In this document: positions 46,969-57,693 of the stretch, piece by piece
How the letters are laid out: every line of letters starts with the position of its first letter
Numbering within the stretch: position 1 is the stretch's first letter
Source of the DNA: Verticillium longisporum
Lineage: Eukaryota; Ascomycota; Sordariomycetes; Glomerellales; Plectosphaerellaceae
Length of the DNA: 64,000 nt
Direction of reading: 5' to 3'
Assembly: GCA_019188255.1 (NCBI GenBank)
Contig: JAETXT010000007.1
Location: 3,286,001-3,350,000 of the forward strand
Position numbers and translations under genes: made by a program
Notes under the pieces: generated by a model
Told to the model about the DNA's origin: nothing
The model's database searches: none
The model's input: the letters and a program-made list of their open reading frames with translations, nothing else

Positions 46969-48312
46969 ATGACCGACTCCCTCCACAACGCCCCCATCGT
47001 CCTCGACAATGGTTCGGGCACGATCCGCGCCGGTTTCGCGGGCGACGACCTGCCCAAGTGCTACTTCCCCTCCTTCGTCGGCCGCCCCAAGCACCTCCGC
47101 GTCCTCGCCGGCGCGCTCGAGGGCGAGGTCTTCATCGGCCAAAAGGCCGCCACGGAGCTGCGCGGCCTGCTCAAGATCCGCTACCCGCTCGAGCACGGCA
47201 TCGTCACCGACTGGGACGACATGGAGAAGATCTGGGAGTACGTCTACGGCGAGGGCCTCAAGACGCTGAGCGAAGAGCACCCCGTCCTCCTGACCGAGCC
47301 GCCCCTCAACCCGCGCAGCAACCGCGACATTGCCGCCCAGATCCTCTTTGAGACGTTCAACGTGCCCGCCCTCCACACCTCCATCCAGGCCGTCCTCTCG
47401 CTCTACGCCTCGGGCCGCACCACCGGCATCGTCCTCGACTCGGGCGACGGCGTCTCCCACGCCGTCCCCGTCTACGAGGGCTTCGCCATGCCCAGCAGCA
47501 TCCGCCGCATCGACGTCGCCGGCCGCGACGTCACCGAGTACATGCAGACCCTGCTGCGCAAGAGCGGCTACGTCTTCCACACGAGCGCCGAGAAGGAGGT
47601 CGTCCGCCTCATCAAGGAGTCCGTCACCTACGTCGCCCACGACCCGCGCAAGGAGGAGAAGGAGTGGATCCAGCGCTCCGGCGACCAGCCCAAGACGGCC
47701 GAGTACGTCCTGCCCGACGGCCACAAGCTCAAGGTGCGTGCGTGCTCTCGCCTTTCTCCTGCCCCTCTCGTGCCCTTGCCTTCCTCTCGTGCCTTGCCTT
47801 CCTCTCAAGCCTTGCCTTCCTCTCGTGCCTTGCCTTCCTCTCGTGCCGAACCCACTGACCATCGACGCAGATTGGCGCCGAGCGCTTCCGCGCGCCCGAG
47901 ATCCTGTTCGACCCCGAGATCATCGGCCTCGAGTACCCCGGCGTCCACCAGATCGTCGTCGACGCCATCAACCGCACAGACCTCGACCTGAGGAAATCCC
48001 TCTACAGCAACATTGTCCTGTCCGGCGGCAGCACCCTGACCAAGGGCTTTGGCGATCGTCTGCTGACCGAGCTGCAACGGCTGGCCGTCAAGGACATGAG
48101 GATAAAGATCTTTGCGCCGCCCGAGCGCAAGTACTCTACCTGGATCGGCGGGAGCATCCTGGCTGGGCTGAGCACCTTCCGCAAGGTGAGTTTCTTCTTC
48201 CTCTTGTTCTTCTTCCTCTTGTTCTGCCCTTCGAATACTGACTGGCTAGATGTGGGTGAGCATCGACGACTGGCATGAGAACCCCGATATCATCCACACC
48301 AAGTTCACGTAG
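46969..48312 (+). CDS. arp1: ARP1/centractin, actin-related protein of dynactin
   Basis: Three exons, 46969-47733, 47871-48185, 48250-48312; all junctions are phase 0 and the product is 380 residues, the typical Arp1 length. Actin-fold signatures are [62 protein letters not shown] and [20 protein letters not shown], ending IIHTKFT in place of the actin IVHRKCF. Family knowledge: Arp1 forms the short filament of dynactin, the activator of cytoplasmic dynein; in Neurospora it is ropy-4. No frame break. Intron 1 contains an 18-bp minisatellite; intron 2 is pyrimidine-rich with a repeated TTCTTCCTCTTGTTC. Confidence 0.96.
47772..47844. repeat. 18-bp minisatellite in ARP1 intron 1
   Basis: About four copies of GCCTTGCCTTCCTCTCGT, one with an extra C and one with AA in place of GT at the end. 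It lies entirely within the 137-nt intron. Confidence 0.9.
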
Positions 48313-49027
48313 CCAGGTCCCCCATGACATGGCCGTTGAGTGCGTGTCATCACGCAGGGCGCAAGGACGCGGCCAACGGGAGACTTATCATGAGAGACAG
48401 GCCAGATCTGCTGCTCTTGAGAATCACAAAATCCAGCCCAAGACCCGGGCCCATCAGAGATCTGCGCCAAACTCCGGCAAGGCGCTTCAGGAGGCCCCCT
48501 CCCACTGGATGATGTGGCGTCAGCAAGGTGCCGTCCATGACGTTGTCAAGGTGTGTGTCGATGACGAAAGAGAGAGGAGGGCGCGATTTCACGGAGGAAT
48601 GGTCATGATGGACGAGACATAACGTCATTGTAATTGGTCAGCGTAGACGTTGAAATGATACCCAAGTCTGCTGTCCACGCTGTCGTGCCGATTGCGGTGA
48701 GCGATCCTGGGCAAGTCCCGACGTACGTGCAGAAAGTCGTCACCTTCCGTAACGAACATGACAAGGCATCTCAAACTCGATTTTCAATCTCATCATACAT
48801 GTTCACAAGCAGCTGTCAAGGTTCATGGTGCAAAAGAATTGACATTGGAAAATCAAATTCGTACATAAGACGTCCCTTGCGACGCGGTACCTACCGACAT
48901 ATTTCCTAGCAGTCGCCGTGCCTAAAGGAGAATCCAACCGGGGGGGAATCATAACCGACAGTTTGATCAAAGTCATAACAAAATAACCGAGTGTAAAGGA
49001 AGTGCCACATCTTGAAACTACCCCTGA
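48313..49027. other. Convergent spacer between ARP1 and FacB genes
   Basis: 715 bp shared by two 3' ends; AT-richer from 48760 on. No gene recognised. Confidence 0.6.
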
Positions 49028-51830
49028 TTAAACAGCATAGTTGCTTTCCAAAGGATCAACGATGAAGCCATCGCTGTTCGTGTACCCAGCAAGCAGAGCA
49101 CTCCGGTACTCAATATTGTCGAGGCTGAAGTTCAGCTCGCTCGGTGCCGAGAGGTCCTCTCCGGAACTTAGGCTTTCCTCGCTCACGCTGAGCGTGCTAG
49201 GAGCAGGCGCACCGGATGTTCCAAAGTCTCCCAGATTGAAATTCGTCAGGTCCCACGAATCTGGTGACCAGCCACTGATGTTCGTCGAAGTGGGCGTAGA
49301 TTCATTGATAGTCAGGCCGGGTCCACCGTAGATGGCATCGTAGACGTTGTTGAGGCCGCCATCCATGGAACCCAAGAGTGCTTCCCACTCAGATGCAGAA
49401 ACACTTGAGGCTTTGTGTGGTACATGTTGAGGCCATTGTTGCTGGTCACGAGGCAAAGCCACTTGCTGCTGCTGCTGCTGCTGTTGTTGTTGTTGTTGTT
49501 GTTGTTGCTGCCGAGCACGTGTCGGCGACGATGGAGAGGAACCGTCCGAATTCGCGCCTAGTGCAAGGAAATCAAGATTCTGGCGCTTTGCGTGGACTCC
49601 AATTTCTTGGGACATGGAGTGGCGCTGGTCGCGTCGGATTCCGTTATCGTTTTGCAAGCTTTCGAATGATGAGCGAGACTGTGAGCGGTAGAGGTCAGGG
49701 CGTTGCAGGTTGGGTGCCGTGAGGCGGCGCATCCTCTCGTGATGACGTTGACGATCTGCTTCAACCGCCGACGAAATGCTGACACTCGCTGGCTTGGATT
49801 GGGAGCAAGAAGCCTTCTTCTTTGCGGCAGTTACCGGTGGCGATCCACGTTGCGTCGTCGAAGCGCGCGTAGCATCTGGATTCGGCGGCGGAGGGCTGGG
49901 CATAGCCGCCTCGTCGACCTGGACGAGCATGCCAGCGACACGCTTGAAGTCATACCAGCCAGGTGCCTTTGCCTGCGCAACAATCTTGATGACGGCGTTC
50001 ACCATTTTCTCGACGTCCTTCATAAGCTTGCTCTCCTTCTTAAGACCTACGCTCTGATACAATAGATGCATGCCGCTGAGGATGAGCGTGTCCGTTTTGT
50101 TAAGGCAGAAGGAGAAAGACATTCCTCGTTCTTCCAAGAGCTGCAAGATCTGGATGATGTGCTTGCTTGATTTGGCGGTGGAGATGAGTGCAGGCGCTGC
50201 CTTCTGACCCAGTGAAGAGCCAATGGCAGGGCGGTAGATCAGAATTCGAGTATAGTGGAAGGCGAGCGACAAAAGGGGCGACCTGCTGCCCGTGATCTCT
50301 GTCGAGGGCTTGTCTTGCGCAAACGTCAACTTGAGATGTGTTGGCAGAGAAGAGCACCACTCGTCGAGCTCAGCCTCCATGGCAGACATTTGTTGTAGAG
50401 ACAGTTCATGTGTGGCAGCTGCGGGGTAATTCTTCTCCAGAACCTTGCCCAGAATTCGGGAGCACCGGAAGAGAGCCAAAGCGCTCGAAATCTTGGTATA
50501 CTCTCCAGGAAGAGTGGGCTGGAAGCCTTTTTCAGTAACGTACTCGTCGTCCGTGTCAGACGGGTACTCGACGTGAATGTCTTCCTCTTTCAAAAGCTTT
50601 GGCAACCCGAGAATGGCACCAGAGAAACTGCGCGTGTCAATCAAAAAGCAACGAGGCAGCGGGAGATGTCGGGTCTTACCAATCTAGAGTATACAAGGTC
50701 CAGAACACCTTCTTGCGGGTCTCGATAGTCAGGGCGCCAAAAGAGAATCGCTTCTGGCTCTGATGCAAGCCAAGGCGGTGTGACAGGCCCACGGCAATGC
50801 CTTTGTAGTGCTGTAGACGTTTATAGTCCGCCCGTACGGTGCAGTAGATGAGTGCCAGTACGAGACATTGCAGAGTGGCCATGGAGTTCTCCATGAGCAC
50901 TGTGTCGACCGCACCCTGCCATTGCTGCTCACAGGAGGCGATCTGATCTAAGTCTGGGTTCTCGCCAGAAAGGGCCGCAATGGCAAAGACCAGATGAAGC
51001 TGTGCAATCTTGTGGTTATTCTTAACCTTCTCAGGGTCGGCGACAAACTCCTCGTATACGCGCAAGAAGGTCGGCTTATGCAGCACGGGGAAGAGAGGTG
51101 CCCATTCTTGGAAGTAGACATTGACGCAGCGGTCAGAGAATAGCCTCGGGGGCACTCTCAGCCTCGAGCTCACGGGGTCAGGCACCAGCGGCGGACAGCC
51201 TTGCATGTGCAGGAATGCCTCAGGGTTGAAATCTGGACATGACTTTCCGCTCTCCTGGATTTTGCGCTTGAGACATTCTGACGGGTGTAAGTTTCAGAGA
51301 CAAGTTGAACCACGAGGGGCAGAAGGAAGAGGGGTACGAGTCTCACCTATGAAGCCTCGGCCACTAGAGGGGCCCATGAAGTACGAATCCGAGTTTTCGA
51401 CGCCAAGGAGTAAGGGTGACGCCTGCACCTTGAATGTATCTTCCTTGACAGGCGGTGTTGACTCTTTGCGCGATTCACATGGTGGAGAGGAGACTGTCGG
51501 GCCAATGGAGGGGCGACGGTTGCCATGCATCCTCGACAGCAAGTCGATCTTCTCATCCTTCTCGTCCAGCAGGTCCTTCAGTTCCCTGACCTCGTTCTCC
51601 AGCTGTCGCACTCGTTCCTCGAGGGATTCAGTGTAGCCTCTGGGGAACGCACGGCGACTCAGCTTATCGCTCGTGCGACACTCAAAGCCAACGTTGGCGC
51701 ATTGAGAACAGGTCGGGCGAACACCATCACATCGAATCTTTTTGCTTCTGCAACGGTCGCAAGCTTGCGCTATACGGCTCTGGGCACTTGTTCCGACTTT
51801 GATGACTTTCATGGGTAGAATGCCGGGCAT
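49028..51830 (-). CDS. facB: FacB/Cat8-type Zn2Cys6 activator of acetate and gluconeogenic genes
   Basis: Exons 51830-51347, 51277-50680 and 50627-49028 encode 893 residues (A. nidulans FacB is of similar size). The Zn2Cys6 cluster is at Cys 24, 27, 34, 41, 44 and 51 ([14 protein letters not shown], then CSQC). The linker [20 protein letters not shown] is shared by FacB, Neurospora ACU-15 and yeast Cat8, followed by a coiled coil ([14 protein letters not shown]). The middle is the fungal-specific transcription-factor domain ([35 protein letters not shown]). The last 250 residues are Ser/Pro-rich with 16 consecutive Gln and an acidic end. Family knowledge: these regulators switch on acetyl-CoA synthetase, glyoxylate cycle and gluconeogenic genes when glucose is absent. 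No target gene lies beside it here. The ATG was chosen as the first in frame. Confidence 0.92.
49463..49510 (-). repeat. CAG/CAA tract encoding 16 glutamines
   Basis: Trinucleotide repeat in the third exon of the FacB gene: one CAG, eight CAA, six CAG and one CAA in coding order. Mixed codons make it less prone to slippage than a pure CAG tract. Confidence 0.95.
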
Positions 51831-54777
51831 CGCGGCGGTTCTTCCTCGTGGGAGGGCGCTCGTTGAATTATTGGTCGTGATTGATTGCTTTCTGGAGTCT
51901 AAACTGTCGTGAGGCTGGCTTTGTGCCTTTGACTGGATCGTCGGGATTTTCCAGTCCAACTAGTCGGGGCGTGGGCAGCGTCCAGAATCTACAGGTCGTG
52001 TCGCGCGGTGGGCGTATCGGGGCGTAAGCTGTCTGTCCAATGCGCGGGTGTTGCGGACCAAGTGCGTGCGTGTCGTTCTCTCTAGTCGATTCGAGTCGAC
52101 TTGTAACAAATGGTGATCGTGTTCGCGGCTCAGTTCAGATTTTTTTTTGTTTCAAGATCGTGTCGTCCAGAGGAATATTACAGCGGAGTGGAGATTTTCA
52201 GTCGTGAGGGAAAGGGTGAGGAGGGGGGGGTATGTGTTGAGGGGAAAGAGTAAGAGAGGAGGTGGATGATGTCGACAAGACAAGGCGTGAAGAAGACCAG
52301 CGTGCGGTGAGTGGGCTGGGGTGGAGTTTAGGGAGGACAGTGCCTTGGACCCGAAACCGGGGGGTGGGCGACTCAGCGGCCCTGCAGCGGACGCTGGAGC
52401 TAGCCCTGGTGCCGCGACTCAAAGGGAAGGAAGGCAGGCACACGACGCACTGTGCTGTAGGTAGGTAGGTACCGAGCGTGGGCAGGGGGAGGGGGGACTC
52501 CACAGGGACTTCCCGGCCTAGAAGGTCGAGCACGAAGAGAGGGGTGACCAGAAGAGCGGAATCTGGGGCAAGAAGGAGGAGAGCGCGGGGAGGATAGCCC
52601 CTTCTACTGCTGCCAATCATCACGGTACCATTGGCGGTCGATACCCCTGCTTCGTCACTGATGCCCACCGAGGTGGTGTGCCGCTCCCAAGTGCAGACCG
52701 GGGGGAGGCGAATGGGGCCAACAAGGGACCACTGGCCAGTCACTTCTACTTGTGGTTACACGCAACCACGGAACGCACCCAGGGCACCCTCACGAGTCTC
52801 CTAGTTGTGCCTTCCCTGCAGCAACACGAAAGCAAGTGCAAGGTAGGTAGGCAAGCGTAAGGCAGGGCGGTGCTTTCCCCTTCCCGTCTGCAGAACAAGC
52901 GTGTACATGTAGCGAGCTACATTTTTCGATTCCTGCACCAACATAATTCCCCAACATAAATTCTAAACCACCTGTTCGACGACCCTGGAACCCGGCCAGA
53001 GACCGTGCCGTCCTGCCGACTTTCCCACTGCTGCCCATGTCCCGCCAGAATACGAACGAAAGGCCCCAAGGAATTCGGCTGCCATCAGGTTGACACTTGA
53101 TCACCAAACGAAGAAGCATGTCTGCCGAGCTTTGGCGAGGAAAAGGGTCGCTCCAGCCTCAAGCCATGGGTCGACAGCAAGGCACAAATGGCCCGCCCCA
53201 CCGTCTCTGGAGGTGCCGGTGGTGGAAAAGTCCCAAGCTGCCCTAGGGCTCTTTCTCGATAATCCTGCTCGCTTCGTCAAGGCCCCGGTTCCCCATGTTT
53301 TCCCCAGCTTGGCTGTGAAGGTCTGACGAGGATCATCCTGCGATTTCATCAACAACAGCCAGCAGCCGGCGCGCCCAGAGACCGTAACCTTGGGGTAGTG
53401 TTGGTTCGTGTATTGGTGCATTCGAAATGGTTCAGATCACTCGCCGAGTCGGCCGATCCCTGCTCCACGGCCTCTCACTATTCGCCTTGGCCGACGCATT
53501 TGTGCGGTCCTGTCGTGGTCGACTGCCCGCGCATAGCGGTACGCTCTGTGCTTGGCCTGTATCGTGACGACGGCATGTCCCGACGCTGGCCCCCGACGTA
53601 CATCTCGTGCTACCTGTTGCCGCTGCCATCATAATGACATAAGCGCTGGGCACATGTTCTTATAATGCTTGGCCTCTGCAAGAGATTCGTGCCACGACAT
53701 CCGTCTCTGTGATCCGCCTAGGATCCCGACAGTCTGGCTCTCTCATCATCATTATCAGCCCGTACTGGTCTTTCATTCTGAAGACGTCAAGAATCGAGGC
53801 GCAACAATGCTTCCAAATGAATCCTTCGGTGCTGGCGCTAAGGAGATGGGCTGCCACCATGTTCGAGGCGGATTGATTCCCCAGTGCGCCACAGAAGCCA
53901 AGCTTCCACGGAAAAGAAGAGGTGATACTCAGCTGCTGCCCAAGAACAGTTGAGTCACGATTTCTGTTGTTCTTCGAATATTGTTCTAGCTTCATTGATC
54001 TTACCATGTACAACATGGCGCAACAATGCGTCTGAGGACTTGACTCGAAAATCGTTGCCTACAATGCTTGCTGACCGGAATGGACACGATCGCCAGACGT
54101 TGGGACTGTGTGCGGTAAGAGTGCCCAAGTGCTAGAGTGGCCTCTTCAGGTCAGTAGGATCGCCAGACGTTGGGACTGTGTGCGGTAAGAGTGCCCAAGT
54201 GCTAGAGTGGCCTCTTCAGGTCAGTAGGTTCCCCGCACATCGTTCCCCGAAATGAACACGCGATGCAACATGATCACCTTGGCAAATTTTGGGCAAATAA
54301 GGAGCTAGGCGGCGACCCAGCATTGATCTACGAAAAACGTCAGTAAGAGGTCATTGCCCCAAGCGGAAGAAGCCAGAAAGCTGTGCGTGAAGAAGCTTGA
54401 TAGTTTTGACGGCTTGGATCTCGGAGTGAAAGGATATCGAGTCGAAGTATTGTGCAACTATCTCGGGCATCTCCATCACCAGGAGACGGTCATCCAGTAC
54501 TGACTCGCCGCCGGAGAGTCATTTGGGAGTAGTCGGAATACCGTACGATTGAACGGAAGCAGGGCTGCCTGGGGACCCCAGTCCCCATCGCCATGCCGCC
54601 AGTGAAGCTTCCACCCTATCCGAGACGCATCATGCCACTCCAGAACCCAAACTGATATTGGCATTCCGGAAGCCACGGCGCAAATGCACTCGCCGCTCCA
54701 GATTTCAGCCTCTGTCTGGGGGGGGAAGCGAGTACATGTATGCCCGTGATCGTCCCGTGCACATGGCGTTCCGTCCA
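51831..54777. other. Region upstream of facB and downstream of the SET gene
   Basis: 2.95 kb. It holds the facB promoter and leader, short GGTA clusters at 52457-52472 and 52840-52856, and a perfect 70-bp tandem duplication at 54088-54227. Short open frames on both strands show no family resemblance. Confidence 0.5.
54088..54227. repeat. Perfect 70-bp tandem duplication
   Basis: Positions 54088-54157 and 54158-54227 are identical over all 70 bases (GATCGCCAGACGTTGGGACT begins each copy). The exact identity means it is recent or an assembly artefact. Confidence 0.95.
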
Positions 54778-56686
54778 TCAACTGAAGTCGTCGCTGTCAT
54801 TGGACGCCGTTTCTTCCACTTGTTCGTTTTGGGAAATCTCCATCGATCCGAGATACGCCAGTACCGAATCGTCAGCGAGAAGCTCGCCTCTCTGTGCACT
54901 GTCAGCTGTGGCGGTCCAATCACTGCGGCCCAAGTTTTCTCATCCTGATCCTCTTGTCGCAAGGGTGGGCAAAAGAGGCCTCGACGACTTTTGGCAGGAA
55001 CGGTGCTGGGAATAGGAATAGTTGGGAAAGTAAATATCAGAAAGACAGTGATACGTCTGACACGAGGGAAAAGGCCATCGCAGCGGTATATTCGCGGAAC
55101 AGGACGCTCGGGCGATGTTGGGGAAGATGCGGGGGAGGGAAAAGTAGCAGCAGGACGTACCTCTGCTTCGAGGGCTCGCGCAGCCGCCTGCAAAACACTA
55201 GCCTCTTGTTCCCTCAGAGTGGTGGCGGCATCAAGACACCCAGTGTGAATGCCGTGTGACTGGCCCGGTGGTGCGTCACGGGGGTCGCCCTCGATCGTCT
55301 GCATGCGTTCGAGCTGCGAAGCTACGCGGGCCTCGAGGACGGCCACGACGCGTAGTCTGAAGATGTTGTACTGCGGATGGTCACGGACCAGCGTCTCCCA
55401 ATCGTCTGCCCGCGCCGTCACATCGCTGTCCTGCCAAAAGACCCCTAGGTCCCGACCTCCCCCGACGTCCTGCAGGATCGCGAACGCCAGGCCGTCCTCC
55501 TCGTTGAGACAGGCGAGCCACGCGAACGGGCTCGTCCACGCCACGGCACCGCCGCTCGTCCGGGTGAGCTCGACAGTCCTCGGCCCGCCAAAGCTGTGGA
55601 CCTTTGCCTTGCCCAGAGGGTCGTCCTCGAGGGGCGCCAGCGGCAAGGCGACCGTGTCGGTGGATCGCGCGGGGTCGATGAAGCCGTAGCTGAAGAGCAT
55701 CTCTGCCCCCGATTTCCCCGCGCCGTACGATATCGTCACCTCGTCCCCCGCAGCGAGCGTGCTGCCGGGCCGCAGCCGCAGCTCGACGTCGCCCTCGCGC
55801 CGCGCGCTCTCCTCGTAGTACGCGCTGGGCGCGGGGGCGTGGTTCGCCAGGTCGAGCACGGGGACCATGGACACGCCGGCGCTGGGCAGCTCCAGGCTGC
55901 GCGAGCGGTACCATGCGTCGACGAGGAACCAATCGGCCAGGCTGACGTTGTTCGTGTCCCAGAAGATGGCGTGCCAGAAGGGGAGATCGGACGATTTCTC
56001 TCGTAGGGCCTCAAACTCGCTGGTCAGGGCCTGGATCTTGGCGCTCACGGCAAGCTGGAGCGGGTCAGAGGATGTTTGATCGGCCAGACAGATCAGGGCG
56101 AAAGGAGGACGAGGTCGTGTGTAACATCAAGTGGGCACGAGAAGAGGGCAACGTTCACCACGTACCTCTAAAGACGTCCCCTGAAGGAGCTCCCGCTCTT
56201 GCTCCGACCACATGGTCGGGACGGGGACTTCACGGGGCAAGAACTTGACGTACTCTGTCCATGGCGTTGAAACGAGGCCGGACTGCGGATGAGCGGCCAA
56301 GACCTTCTGCACCAGGAGGAACAGACAGGCGTCTCCCCTGGTAGACTGCAGCCCTATATCAGCCGGTTTGCCAGAGCCAGCGACGAGTCGCGGGGACCGG
56401 GGTTCGCGCAACGCACCTTGCGGCCCACAGCATCCAGCAGGACGCGGAAGTGTCCATCGACCTTGGCGTGATCGTCAACGGCTTCTTTGGACAAGACCAG
56501 TCCACGTGGGATCCTTGCCAATGCTGGTGAGTCCAGGGCCTCCTCGGCGCGGCTCAGAGCGCGGGCGGCAACGAAGCCGAATCCACTTTGGGGGATCTCC
56601 TTTGGAATGACATCGATGAGGTCGACATTGTTCAAACGATTCCAAGCGGGGAGCGAGGCCGTGATGTCGAGATGAGGGTCCGGCAT
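54778..56686 (-). CDS. SET-domain lysine methyltransferase (RKM/Rubisco-LSMT-like); one frame break
   Basis: Exons 56686-56417, 56345-56166, 56054-55161 and 54944-54778 encode about 503 residues. SET motifs: N-terminal SGFGFVAARAL, the central VPVLDLANHAPAPSAYY, and ISYGAGKSGAEMLFSYGFID, with the catalytic tyrosine in SYGF. The order, with an insert between the N-terminal strand and the NH motif, matches the SETD3/Rkm group, which methylates ribosomal or other cytosolic proteins. The last exon needs one base added in the T run at 54935-54938 (A run on the coding strand); it then reads DEKNLGRSDWTATADS, GELLADDSVLAYLGSMEISQ, and an acidic end SNDSDDFS. The sum becomes 1,512 nt. Without the base the frame would run on into an unrelated basic tail. 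Intron 3 (216 nt) is longer than the others. Confidence 0.85.
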
Positions 56687-56982
56687 GATGCTTCCAGGAG
56701 ATGTGATGGCGTTTATGATATGGGTGAGAAAGCCCGATGCGTGGGTAGGCACGGAGACTGATTTCCGGGTACCTCGCCCCGTTGACCTGTCGGGTCGGCG
56801 TTACCGGCTAGATGCCAATGCCAGGATAAATCGTCGCGGACGGAAAGAATACGGTACTGCACTCGTAGCTCACGTCGTCGTTGTTTCTGCTATTGTTAGA
56901 ACAAAATGTGCAAAAGCAACCAACAGCGGGCAGTTGTTATACAGCTTGAGTGAGCCCTGGTGCGAAGCTGTCGAAAAATGGC

Positions 56983-56986
56983 AAAA
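56983..56986 (-). terminator. RNA polymerase III terminator of tRNA-Ala
   Basis: Four T on the transcribed sense strand begin two bases after the discriminator base of the tRNA, a normal minimal pol III terminator. Confidence 0.7.
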
Positions 56987-56987
56987 G

Positions 56988-57071
56988 TGGAGCCGCCGCG
57001 GATTGAACACGGGACCTTCTGTAAATTCGAATGAATGCAAAACAGACGCGCTACCACTGCGCCACGACCCC
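56988..57071 (-). tRNA. tRNA-Ala (anticodon TGC) with a 12-nt intron
   Basis: The 84-nt minus-strand sequence folds as a full cloverleaf: acceptor stem GGGGTCG with CGGCTCC (all seven pair, two wobbles), D arm GCGCAGTGGTAGCGC, anticodon stem TCTGT with ACAGA, T arm CCGTG with CGCGG, discriminator A. The pair at position 3:70 is G:U, the alanine identity element. The anticodon loop has TT-TGC-A and then 12 extra bases (TTCATTCGAATT) between positions 37 and 38, the canonical place of a nuclear tRNA intron. The A box (TGGCGCAGTGG) and a B box are present. Confidence 0.93.
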
Positions 57072-57693
57072 TGTATGAGGTACTCCCCATCAAGCATTAG
57101 CTGATGTACCTAATCAGAAACATACTATCCATCGCGTTACCACAAGACTTCGCTTTTGAAGGACGACTACGAATTCGTGGGGCTTTCCACTCTTGTTGCG
57201 GTCCTTCAGTTACAGCGTCATGTCCAGATATCAATAGCACACGACGTCCAATCTGGGACTCGCCTGTTCGAGGGTTGTTGCAGCCTGCCACGGCGCGCTG
57301 AGCATACTTTGCCAGGAACACGCAAGCACGCAACCCATGTGATTGGAGCGCATGAACTGCAAATACGAGCTCGAAAGCTGCCGTCCGCAAGTCTACCTCC
57401 AGTTGATGGCGGACCTCTCGCAGGGTGAAGGCGAGTCGATGACTTGAGGGGAAGAACCGCATGCCAGCCAATGACACGGCATGGAGCCCCGAGCTCGCGC
57501 GGGGTGACCACCGATCGACCACAAGCTTCCGAGCCTCAGTGTATCCGTCCGGACCGTCGGACGGGCCTTTTGTTCATATAGCTCGAGGCTCCTCATTGCT
57601 CTTATCTACCAGGCCGTGCCTGGTCATTGGCAAGCCGCTCTTGCATATCCAACAACCTCCGCCTATATCCCAGATTTCCACCACGTCGCCAAC

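Larger units (their letters stand above)
56687..57693. other. Spacer with tRNA gene between SET and GH35-like genes
   Basis: 1.0 kb between two divergent protein genes, containing the tRNA-Ala gene at 56988-57071 and both promoters. Confidence 0.6.

Noticed and set aside
46681..47862. 393-codon open frame opposite ARP1
   Set aside because: It mirrors ARP1 exon 1 on the other strand, has composition expected from high GC third positions, and spans the ARP1 intron.
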